DNA of 64,000 bases. Source: Pseudomonas sp. ATCC PTA-122608 (GTDB lineage: Bacteria > Pseudomonadota > Gammaproteobacteria > Pseudomonadales > Pseudomonadaceae). The position numbers were made by a program, and so were the translations under genes. The notes below the pieces were generated by a model. It was not told the origin of the DNA. It saw nothing but the letters and a program-made list of their open reading frames with translations, and ran no database searches. The stretch covers positions 47,503 to 111,502 of the forward strand of contig NZ_LPNO01000003.1 in the NCBI RefSeq assembly GCF_001952855.1, given 5' to 3'. Below, piece after piece: positions 49,838-57,573 of this stretch (within the stretch, counting starts at the first letter, position 1; each line of letters begins with the position of its first letter).

Positions 49838-50349
49838 GATGTTTTCGCCGAAGAAAATTCAGCCATGATGATCTGGAGCGTCTCAATGAACAGATCAAAG
49901 TACGTCCGGGCCATTTCGATCAGGTTCTGCGGAAGCTCCTCCAGGCTCACCCCTCTGCCGTTCCGGTCCGGATGCTTATCGCGTTGATGACCGGTGGCCG
50001 CGATCGTCACGCCAAGCAGTGCCCCCAATGGCGCCAATATCGAACCGAGCAACGGAATCGCAGCGACCAGCGAAGCGATAGCAGCACCCAAAACGGTGCC
50101 AATGGCCAGATTCTTATGCGCCGTAATGAAGTCGCGCAACTTCATTACGATCAGCTTGCCGATGGAAACAACCTTGTTACCGATGCGCTGAGTCACGTTG
50201 AGCAGCTCTTTGACTCGGACGGCGATTTCGGGCGACAGTCCGCATTCGCGCAACCAGATATAAAGATCGCTGCTGGCCATGGAATCACTTTCGGCTTGCA
50301 TGAGTGCAAGCTCCAACTCGGCTTGGGCCTTTGTAATTATTGTTGTCAT
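49834..50349 (-). CDS. Membrane protein with hydrophobic hairpin (171 aa)
   Basis: The N-terminal half is helical and charged. Residues about 80-115 (IGTVLGAAIASLVAAIPLLG, then ILAPLGALLGVTIAAT) form a Gly/Ala-rich hydrophobic hairpin, followed by a soluble end. It resembles the neighbouring 186-aa protein in design but not closely in sequence. It starts 30 bp after the McrC-like gene and overlaps the next gene, so it is translated with the McrBC-like pair. The function is not known. Confidence 0.75.
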   Translation of the reverse strand: MTTIITKAQAELELALMQAESDSMASSDLYIWLRECGLSPEIAVRVKELLNVTQRIGNKVVSIGKLIVMKLRDFITAHKNLAIGTVLGAAIASLVAAIPLLGSILAPLGALLGVTIAATGHQRDKHPDRNGRGVSLEELPQNLIEMARTYFDLFIETLQIIMAEFSSAKTS

Positions 50350-50379
50350 TGCGCTTCCTTTTTGAGCGTTACGTAAGTT

Positions 50380-51984
50380 TCAGTTCAGTGGCAAAGGAGT
50401 TGCGGCCCTAGGAAGCTCTACTGATTCTGAATCTGTGCAGCCCCTTGCAAAGGGTTTTAACACCGCTTGCAATCCGTTGTGTTCAACGCTCAGCACCGCG
50501 ACGCCAACCCCATTGGCTTTCTGGTACGTCATCGTCTCCAACAAGGGAGCACCTCCTGCACGAGGCACCAGCAATATCGATAAATCCGGCTTGCGGCCCT
50601 TCCAGCGCAAGCAGTCCCGGTACAAATGCGCAGACACCATGCCCTCCAGCACCCACTTGCGCTCAACCCGGTACTTGGCGTCCATCACAAGGAACGAGCT
50701 CCCCGCCGGGCTTTCCACGGTGACAACAATGTCGGGGTAACGCGCCCCGGAAATGCTGGAAAATCCGTGACTAGCTCGCTGGTCGAACGCTGGACAGTGT
50801 ACCTGCAGCCAGACATCGACCTGTGTATCGATACCTCGCCCGGTACAACGTATGTAGTCCAGACTCGTGCCGGGCCAACGATCACGCCACTGCAGGTCGG
50901 GATAGATCGACTTCATCATGGCCACCACCTGGAGGTAGCACCAACGCTCGTATATCTCCCATGTCGGGCTGATCCATAAGCGCTCTCCCTCGCTACTGCC
51001 GTCAATACCAGGACGCAGCACGTACCATCCATGACGATAGGCCCGAGCGTAAGCAGGATGAGCGGAAACCGCGTTGAGCCCGGCAGCGGAAATTCGAGGC
51101 TGGCGCAGAGAGCAGAACGGCTCCCTGCGTTGAATTCTACGAAGGTCACTTTGCAAGCCTTCGAGGAACTCGATCCGCCGTCCAAGCCGAGGAGTCAACG
51201 CGGAGCGAGCCCCCGTATCGCCCTCCCCATCAATGATCTTTTGCAAGGCGGCAATGACGTAACGGCTGCGTCGCAGGATTTCGCCAAGGACAACAGCCAA
51301 CGCCTGATTGGCCGGATTATCGAGGTCCTCGAACACAGTGGGCACATCAAAGTGCAACACCTCACCGCTGGTATTGGCCTGTTCGAGGTTATAGAGCAAC
51401 GCCGTCGCCGCAGGGTCTTGCAAGGCGCGTCGCAGGGTCTGGCGATCAATACGACGCAATTGATGCGCTGGCCGTAATGTTCGCTCTCGGTGCAGCCGTG
51501 TCAGCGGCTTGCGCAAGACTTCGATAAACGCTGACAACAACGCCGGGCCATAACGTTTCAGTCGGGCATATTGCAGGTGCGGGTTGCTGGTCAGACCTTC
51601 ACGACCCACCTCCAAACGGGCGTATTCGTTGCCCATCAGCAAACGTATATCGAAGGCAAGGAGCTCGTCGAACATCGCGGCAAACGAAGTCTCGCCGAGC
51701 TTGTTTTGATCCGGAGCCACATCAAAGTGGTAGCTCGCTAAAACCTTGCCGTCAGTATCAATCAACTCAGCGACGACTTTGCCCGCATAAAAACCCGGCT
51801 CCCATCGCCATGCATCAAATGCCTCATGGCGCGAGCTCTCCAACGGTTCATCATCAACAAACAAGCGGGACTCGGGGACAATCTCGAAATAATAAGTGCC
51901 GCGCTCCATGAACCCCGAAGCCAAGGCTTCGGGGCTGACGTTAAACATGCTGCCTTGTTTGTCAACGCATCGGATAATCGCCAT
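50380..51984 (-). CDS. McrC-like protein, DUF2357 with PD-(D/E)XK nuclease
   Basis: A 534-aa protein. The N-terminal beta-rich DUF2357-like region is followed by a helical middle. The C-terminal nuclease fold has ARYPDIVVTVES near residue 414 and FLVMDAKYRVER near residue 430, the D...DxK pattern of PDDEXK_7. This is the partner type usually found with McrB-like motors, where it cuts DNA. The start is 3 bp after the McrB-like stop. Modified-DNA specificity cannot be read from the sequence. Confidence 0.85.
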   Translation of the reverse strand: MAIIRCVDKQGSMFNVSPEALASGFMERGTYYFEIVPESRLFVDDEPLESSRHEAFDAWRWEPGFYAGKVVAELIDTDGKVLASYHFDVAPDQNKLGETSFAAMFDELLAFDIRLLMGNEYARLEVGREGLTSNPHLQYARLKRYGPALLSAFIEVLRKPLTRLHRERTLRPAHQLRRIDRQTLRRALQDPAATALLYNLEQANTSGEVLHFDVPTVFEDLDNPANQALAVVLGEILRRSRYVIAALQKIIDGEGDTGARSALTPRLGRRIEFLEGLQSDLRRIQRREPFCSLRQPRISAAGLNAVSAHPAYARAYRHGWYVLRPGIDGSSEGERLWISPTWEIYERWCYLQVVAMMKSIYPDLQWRDRWPGTSLDYIRCTGRGIDTQVDVWLQVHCPAFDQRASHGFSSISGARYPDIVVTVESPAGSSFLVMDAKYRVERKWVLEGMVSAHLYRDCLRWKGRKPDLSILLVPRAGGAPLLETMTYQKANGVGVAVLSVEHNGLQAVLKPFARGCTDSESVELPRAATPLPLN

Positions 51985-51987
51985 GTT

Positions 51988-54252
51988 TCAGCGCCAGAAC
52001 CGGGCGGAACCCAAAGAACGCAAATCATCCAGCAACTCGCCGACTTTGGTTGCCGATTCCTCCAGCTTCATATCCCGCAACAAGGTACGGCTGTCTGCGA
52101 ATGCAGCCTGAACCCGAGGTGTGTCTTCACCGCGCAGTTTGGGCAGGACTTTGGCGTAGATGGCTTGATCCAGTGCCGCATCAAAATCAATCACACCGCC
52201 GCGTCCGGCCTGCTCGATGTAACCAATGACATCGTGGATGGTGCGCCAACCGAAATGCAGGCGTGCCGGGCGCAAGGCCTTGACCAGCCCCTTGAGCGTG
52301 TCACGGACTTTGGTAATTTTTGCCTCAGGCAAAGCACTGGTTTTCCAGCCGGGGAACGCTTCAACGTCGATCTCCCAGAACTCAATCACTGCCGCCCGGT
52401 CGAGCACCTTGTCGCTCAGGCCGTGTGTCGTTTCATCCATATTCACGGTACCAATGATCACCAGGTTACTCGGGTACGTGATGGTCGCCGGCACGCCGCT
52501 GATGTCATTATCCTGAGCATGGAGCTCAATGTGGCCACCTGTCTCCATGGCCGAAAGCAGCGGTGCCAGATATTGCTCCGGGTGCGACAGGTTCATTTCG
52601 TCCAGCACAACCGTATATGGACGTTCGGAGTCGGCACTGGCCCTAAGCAGGAAATCGATGAATGCAGTGCGTACGTAGCTCTCGCTATTCAATGGATTGA
52701 CGTAACCCAGCAGGCAAGAGGGATCATGCCAGCCAGGCTGGACAGGGACTGTAAGCAGTCCCTCTGATGGCTGGCTTTGCCCCTCGTGCAACGCCAGCGC
52801 ATAACCCCGAGCCAGTACCGTTTTACCGGCGCCACTGAGCCCGGTAAGGACAGCAAAATGGCGGCGCGGATGACTCCAGAGTCCTGCATCAAGACGAGCC
52901 ACCAGGCTGATCGGAAAGGCGATATCTTCGGGAAAACTACGCTGGATGGTTTCCAGCGAGGGACGCTCAAACGGCACAGCGTCGCCACTGGATGGCACCA
53001 GGCTGGTTGAAACAGCCACAGGGTCTGGAGTAAGTGATTGGGGTTCCCAGTGGATTTGCGCTGCCCAGGCCTCACCGAGCTCGGTCAGGTGCTGCAGTTT
53101 GTCTGCACGGGTTTCGACCAATTGCAGGGCACGCAGCCAAAAGGTCAAACTGGTCAATGCCCGATCGCTGGTCCACCCGGTGTTTACCTTTCTCAACGCT
53201 TCATTCAACGCACTGACGGACATTGGAGCGCTGTGCAATGCATAGAGCATGTGATCAAACCCAAGAACGCGGGTCAGCAGCCAGTCCGATACTTCATCAG
53301 GCTCGCCAGTCTCCAGCAGTCCCTCACCTCGCGGCGTCAGATAGATCTCGTCGCCTAGAGCACGCAGAACACCCCATTCGGCAATGAGTGAGTTGAGTTG
53401 CGTTCGGATACTCGACGTCGCGTGACTTGGGTTGATCGAGCGCATGTGCTCCACCAGGTCTTCTCGTTTGCACCCTTCTTTGGCGAACTCAATGATCGCC
53501 CTGATGGTCGCGATACCACCACCAATGGCGAGCATGCCTCGGCGGCGACGCTCAGCAGGTAATGGATTCAAGCGCTCCTGGCCTGTTGTGGGGTCAGCGA
53601 TCTCCGTGGCTTCGGCTTCCTGCTCCTGTACGAATTTCCTGTAGAGCAGCCAAGGCAGAGTCATGCGCTCCAGCGACGGAGTTGACAGTCCTTTTTCCCG
53701 CTTACCCAAAACATCGTCCAGACGCTCAAGCACACGCTGATGCAGAGAAAGCTCACGCTCTGCGCTTCCCACACCTATCAACGACGCCAAAGTACGCAAT
53801 TTCGGATAGTGCGCAAGCGTGGTCAGTTCAGTTGGGCACAGCGCGGCGAACAGACGATATTTTTTAAGCCGAGGGTTGCGCCGTACAAGGGGTGGGGCCA
53901 CTAGTTGGTTCAACTCGCGCCAGCCTTCCTTGAGCACTTGATCATGAAGGTGAGCATCACCCGTTTTAAGCGATGCCCGAATACTCCAAAGGCATTTGGC
54001 GACGAGAGGGTCGGCGATTACCTCGGACACCTTGACCGTTCCCATGCCCGTTTTAGTGATGACCTCACTTTCCCATAGCTGCTCCTGAAACGCGGGGCTG
54101 CAAAACTCGTCTTGATCGGCGTCCTGAACCTTGCGCAGGAACTCCGACAGCTTTTTCAACCAGTTTTGATACCACGACAACTCACGATGCTGAGCCAACA
54201 CTGCTTCACAGGCTGCCTTGAGATTTGCGTCATCCTTCAGATCTACCGCCAC
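51988..54252 (-). CDS. McrB-like AAA+ NTPase
   Basis: A 754-aa protein. Its AAA domain has Walker A LTGLSGAGKTVLARG near residue 468, Walker B VLDEMNLSHPEQY near 545 and IGTVNMDETTHGLSDKVLDR near 598. The last lies at the McrB NTAD position but with altered residues. The N-terminal 430 residues differ from the E. coli McrB methyl-binding domain; they contain winged-helix-like segments (around residues 240-400). A GTG start at 54250-54252 has AGGGG upstream. It leads an operon with the McrC-like nuclease and two membrane proteins. Confidence 0.85.
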   Translation of the reverse strand: MAVDLKDDANLKAACEAVLAQHRELSWYQNWLKKLSEFLRKVQDADQDEFCSPAFQEQLWESEVITKTGMGTVKVSEVIADPLVAKCLWSIRASLKTGDAHLHDQVLKEGWRELNQLVAPPLVRRNPRLKKYRLFAALCPTELTTLAHYPKLRTLASLIGVGSAERELSLHQRVLERLDDVLGKREKGLSTPSLERMTLPWLLYRKFVQEQEAEATEIADPTTGQERLNPLPAERRRRGMLAIGGGIATIRAIIEFAKEGCKREDLVEHMRSINPSHATSSIRTQLNSLIAEWGVLRALGDEIYLTPRGEGLLETGEPDEVSDWLLTRVLGFDHMLYALHSAPMSVSALNEALRKVNTGWTSDRALTSLTFWLRALQLVETRADKLQHLTELGEAWAAQIHWEPQSLTPDPVAVSTSLVPSSGDAVPFERPSLETIQRSFPEDIAFPISLVARLDAGLWSHPRRHFAVLTGLSGAGKTVLARGYALALHEGQSQPSEGLLTVPVQPGWHDPSCLLGYVNPLNSESYVRTAFIDFLLRASADSERPYTVVLDEMNLSHPEQYLAPLLSAMETGGHIELHAQDNDISGVPATITYPSNLVIIGTVNMDETTHGLSDKVLDRAAVIEFWEIDVEAFPGWKTSALPEAKITKVRDTLKGLVKALRPARLHFGWRTIHDVIGYIEQAGRGGVIDFDAALDQAIYAKVLPKLRGEDTPRVQAAFADSRTLLRDMKLEESATKVGELLDDLRSLGSARFWR

Positions 54253-54405
54253 AAGCCATGCCCCTTATTGTCCTGTTGGGCGACCGCGCCCAATATCGTC
54301 TTTGCTATATATTTGCATGCGGAGTTACACCAACCCCAGGAGAATCCAGCCTGTGACACGGGCTCCTGACCCATCATCATTCGGGCAAACGATTAACACG
54401 AGCGA

Positions 54406-55236
54406 CTAGCCACTGAATACGTGCTCACGATGCCAAGCCAAGTAGTTCAAATGACGGTCATGAAGGCTCCGCAACCGGCATTGCGGGTTAATACCAAGTG
54501 CCAGTTGCAGTTCAGCTGTCAAGGTTTGCGCAATAATAATATCGCCCTCGTCGGTGAAGCTGATCAGCCCCTGGTCAAAGGCTTGATCCAGGTTGGGCAC
54601 CAGAAGCAGTCCGTTAAAGGGATCGAGGCGCTCCGGATGCGTCGCGTCACGCCAAGGCTTGATGTGAGAAGCACGCAACATGGAAGCGAGCGCTATACCG
54701 CTGACGGCGCAACCTTGCCAATGCTTGAGCAGAGCTTGGCGATAAACGCCTTGTCCTACTCGCGCTCGAATAATGGCTTCGCGCTCGGTACTCTCAATTT
54801 GCTGCCCAAATGATGATTGCTCGAATATCTCAATCAGGCTGAATTCATCTTCCAATCGTTGCTCGATGGCCGTCGATTCGCCGGTAAGCACTGCGAACAG
54901 GCTGCGCAAGTCTTCATCATCCGCACAATTGACCGCGATACCGGTATTGCTAGTTGAATCCAGCGCGAGCGGAAATACTTCCAGGCTGGTGCTTTTATAG
55001 GTCTCATTGGGAGCGCCCTGCGTCAATGCCTTGATTTGCTCCCAATGCACTGATTTGCGATATGCCGGGTGCAAAACCAATGGTTGGAGTCCGACAGCGC
55101 CGATAGCTTTATGCTTGACGAATAGCGGGTACTCAAGCGCAGGGTGCTCATAGCCTCTAGCGTAGGCCTTTTCTTTGTACTTCAAGCTGCAACCATGGCC
55201 TTCCAGAAGCCTGCAAATTTCCAGCGAATCGAGCAT
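54406..55236 (-). CDS. HNH endonuclease
   Basis: A 276-aa protein. The C-terminal HNH_2-type domain begins CAVSGIALASMLRASHIKPW near residue 177 and continues with HPERLDPFNGLLLVPNLDQAFD and GLISF. The SHIKPW and N-rich LVPNLDQ elements match restriction-type HNH enzymes found in many islands. The N-terminal 170 residues (EGHGCSLKYKEKAYARGYE) are a probable specificity domain. AGGAGG lies directly before the ATG at 55234-55236. It is a single gene, 153 bp upstream of the McrB-like operon on the same strand. Confidence 0.88.
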   Translation of the reverse strand: MLDSLEICRLLEGHGCSLKYKEKAYARGYEHPALEYPLFVKHKAIGAVGLQPLVLHPAYRKSVHWEQIKALTQGAPNETYKSTSLEVFPLALDSTSNTGIAVNCADDEDLRSLFAVLTGESTAIEQRLEDEFSLIEIFEQSSFGQQIESTEREAIIRARVGQGVYRQALLKHWQGCAVSGIALASMLRASHIKPWRDATHPERLDPFNGLLLVPNLDQAFDQGLISFTDEGDIIIAQTLTAELQLALGINPQCRLRSLHDRHLNYLAWHREHVFSG

Positions 55237-55309
55237 GCGCCCTCCTGATGTTAATACCGTATCGGCGCCAATCACGAGAACCTCGAATCAAGGCCCTCGT
55301 GCCTCACAC

Positions 55310-55585
55310 TTAAGGCAACAAAGCCTGCAGAATCTCCACCTTGCGCTGCAACTGCTCCACATGAGCCTTCTCCGCCCGAAGCGCCGATTTCAACTCGCGA
55401 TTCTCTTCGGCGTGCCAGCTCAGCCGCTGCTGGCGCTCCTTCGTGGTCGCATGCCAATGCTCGAGCAATCTCCAGGCTTTGTTTGTCTGCAGATACTGCA
55501 CCAAAAGCATCAGCAGGATCATCAACAGCATCAGCATCGCTACCGACGCCGTCCAATCCCAACCATCCATAAACATGTCCCTCAT
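55310..55585 (-). CDS. Small membrane-anchored coiled-coil protein
   Basis: A 91-aa protein. A hydrophobic span at residues 13-31 (SVAMLMLLMILLMLLVQYL) is followed by a charged coiled coil to the end (RQQRLSWHAEENRELKSALR and on). The ATG at 55583-55585 has GGAG upstream. It is divergent from the BrxR-like gene and separated from it by 102 bp, so both may be controlled by the same sites. The topology resembles that of the two island microproteins, though no sequence relationship is evident. Confidence 0.7.
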   Translation of the reverse strand: MRDMFMDGWDWTASVAMLMLLMILLMLLVQYLQTNKAWRLLEHWHATTKERQQRLSWHAEENRELKSALRAEKAHVEQLQRKVEILQALLP

Positions 55586-55636
55586 GTCGTCAACTCCAAA
55601 CTTGCCAGAGTCACGATATGTAGTGTTAAACGACAC

Positions 55637-55651
55637 GTCTAGAATGTAGAC
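55637..55651. promoter_or_regulatory. Candidate autoregulatory site of the BrxR-like gene
   Basis: GTCTA-GAATG-TAGAC is a 15-bp inverted repeat with the same 5+5+5 geometry as the island operators but a different half-site. It is 36 bp before the BrxR-like ATG. A CGACA half-site lies next to it at 55631-55635. Confidence 0.5.
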
Positions 55652-55687
55652 TTATACAGGTAAAGTATTCACTCACATGGAGGCGAC

Positions 55688-56563
55688 ATGAAACGCAAGC
55701 AAACCATCGAGCAGGTCCGTTGGGACCTCGCCCTTCGCTACCGACTGATCGAAACCGTCGCGTGGTGGGAAGGCCGGCTGACTACGGTGCACTTGACGCA
55801 GAGCTTCGGCATTAGCCGTCAGCAAGCATCCAAGGACATCAATACCTATATCACCGAGCATGCGCCTAAAAACCTTACATATGATCGACAGATCAAGGGT
55901 TACGTGCCGAGCAAACAGTTCAAGCCACTGTTCATCGATGACAGCGCCAGCGCCTACCTACACCTGCTTTACCAGAACAATGCTCGGGCGCCACACGTTG
56001 AGGGGCTGGCGTTAGCCTACGCCCACACCAAAGTACTGGAGGTGCCTGATCGCTCGATCAAGGCCGAGATACTGCGCCCACTGCTCAAGGCTTGCCGGGA
56101 GCATCTACGCCTGGACATCGACTACGTTTCGCTCAACAGTCCCGAACCTGAAGGGCGAACCATTGCACCACATACGCTGGTTTACACAGGCATGCGCTGG
56201 CATGTGCGCGCCTACTGCGAAAAAAACCGCGAGTACCGGGACTTTGTACTGAGCCGACTGCGTGGGGTTCCTGAACTGATGGACGGCGAGACCGAGAATG
56301 GCCTCTCGGACGACGACCAGTGGAATAGCGAAGTCAAAGTCATCATCAAACCCGATGAGCGTCTGACGGTGATGCAAAAAGCGATAATCCAGGAGGATTT
56401 CGGGATGGTCGATGGGCGACTGCAGATTCCCTGTCGCCAGGCGTTGGTCAAGTATGTGTTGCAGCGCTATCAGATTGATCCAAAGAACATGGACCCGAAA
56501 CCAGAGGCGCAACAGATCGTGGTGGAGAACCTGAAGGAGTTGAAACCCTGGCTGTATGACTGA
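55688..56563 (+). CDS. BrxR/CapW-like WYL transcriptional regulator
   Basis: A 291-aa protein. The N-terminal winged helix (residues 1-70) includes LIETVAWWEGRLTTVHLTQS and the recognition part ISRQQASKDINTYI. The WYL domain near residues 155-200 has MRWHVRAYCEKNREYRDFVL, close to the WYL signature. A WCX-type C-terminal dimer domain follows. Proteins of this build (BrxR, CapW) repress phage-defence loci, which fits this context. GGAGG precedes the ATG. It is divergent from the coiled-coil gene and upstream of the unknown 224-aa gene. Confidence 0.9.
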   Translation: MKRKQTIEQVRWDLALRYRLIETVAWWEGRLTTVHLTQSFGISRQQASKDINTYITEHAPKNLTYDRQIKGYVPSKQFKPLFIDDSASAYLHLLYQNNARAPHVEGLALAYAHTKVLEVPDRSIKAEILRPLLKACREHLRLDIDYVSLNSPEPEGRTIAPHTLVYTGMRWHVRAYCEKNREYRDFVLSRLRGVPELMDGETENGLSDDDQWNSEVKVIIKPDERLTVMQKAIIQEDFGMVDGRLQIPCRQALVKYVLQRYQIDPKNMDPKPEAQQIVVENLKELKPWLYD

Positions 56564-56643
56564 TACCGGTCCCTTTCGACTGCCCTGTTCGCGACAACCT
56601 TGCCGCTGGCACACGACTCCAAAAAATACCGAGCCCTGACGCA

Positions 56644-56664
56644 GTGCGACATGATCTGTCGCAC
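56644..56664. promoter_or_regulatory. Island operator site 4 (CGACA-N5-TGTCG)
   Basis: GTGCGACA-TGATC-TGTCGCAC, perfect 8-bp arms (core 56647-56661), the best of the four sites. It lies 44 bp before the TTG start of the 224-aa gene and 80 bp after the BrxR-like stop. Confidence 0.78.
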
Positions 56665-56708
56665 GAGTGAATCAAGCTCTGTATCAGACCCCACGAGAGA
56701 ACGCGATA

Positions 56709-57383
56709 TTGAATAATCTGGAAGCCCTGAAGCTGGTGGAAACCACGTTCACCGAGATACTGAACGCCGACAAAGTGTCCGACCTGCAAAAGATACTGAC
56801 GTCCGATTCCCTGCTGGAAAAATGGCAGATGGACCGCAACAAGTACCCAGAATTGCAGTTGAAGTTGACGGACCACGACATCAGTTCCCTCATGACTAAG
56901 GTTGGCAACGATCTTCGCTTGCATGCGGACCTCAGCGCCAAACTGGAAACTCCTCTGGAAAAGCTGCTCTACGCCCTGGTCTGGAAAAATGGCGACCTGC
57001 AAAAGGTGGCGCACATCATCAAAGGTGCAGCCGATGTCAGACCAACATCGCTGACTAACGGCCCAGGCCAGGTATTCAGACAGTTCGGCCGGCACCTGGC
57101 TGATCGCTCGGAATCCATTGTCGATCAGCACGTGCTTCGTGCCTTCGAACTCTATGAGCAGATCAACGACCCAGACTTTTCCAAGATCAAGACCATTCGC
57201 AAGAAGATCAACTGGGACAAGGATGTCGCCTGCATCGAACGCTACAAACGCTGGCTCTGCGAGCACTTCAAAGAGCGTCAGGATGCCGAACCTGGATTCG
57301 TGGTGAACATCGACATGGCGCTCTTCGCGCTCGGTCGAGCGGTAAAGATCACCAGCAAACGCGGCAACGGTGAAGCAGCGTAA
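56709..57383 (+). CDS. Unknown 224-aa island protein
   Basis: A largely helical cytosolic protein that I do not recognise, with no catalytic motif or membrane span (for example LEALKLVETTFTEILNADKV at the start and KKINWDKDVACIERYKRWL near residue 170). The TTG at 56709 is chosen because GAGAGA lies 8 nt upstream. A GTG at 56667 would leave only 2 bp after operator site 4. The operator puts it in the island regulon. A 54-aa gene follows after 25 bp. Confidence 0.7.
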   Translation: MNNLEALKLVETTFTEILNADKVSDLQKILTSDSLLEKWQMDRNKYPELQLKLTDHDISSLMTKVGNDLRLHADLSAKLETPLEKLLYALVWKNGDLQKVAHIIKGAADVRPTSLTNGPGQVFRQFGRHLADRSESIVDQHVLRAFELYEQINDPDFSKIKTIRKKINWDKDVACIERYKRWLCEHFKERQDAEPGFVVNIDMALFALGRAVKITSKRGNGEAA

Positions 57384-57408
57384 TACCATCACCATCGAGG
57401 ACAGCGCC

Positions 57409-57573
57409 ATGAAAACCTACAAAGCCTTTATGCAACGTGTGGTTGCCACCGCCGGCCCCCAAGCCAACTTCACCATCACGATTCAAGCGGTGACCTCTGC
57501 CATGGCAAAGGTCACCGCTGAAGCCCAGTACCCAGGCTACAAATGCCTGAACGCCCCCACTCAGGTGCGTTGA
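57409..57573 (+). CDS. Small unknown protein (54 aa), overlapping the recD end
   Basis: The frame MKTYKAFMQRVVATAGPQAN then TAEAQYPGYK has GAGGA 8 nt before the ATG. It looks like a small beta-alpha-beta protein; similar MKTYK...AQY proteins of unknown role are known to me from integrative elements, a weak comparison. It shares 13 bp with the convergent recD 3' end. It is the last island-like gene before recDBC. Confidence 0.6.
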   Translation: MKTYKAFMQRVVATAGPQANFTITIQAVTSAMAKVTAEAQYPGYKCLNAPTQVR

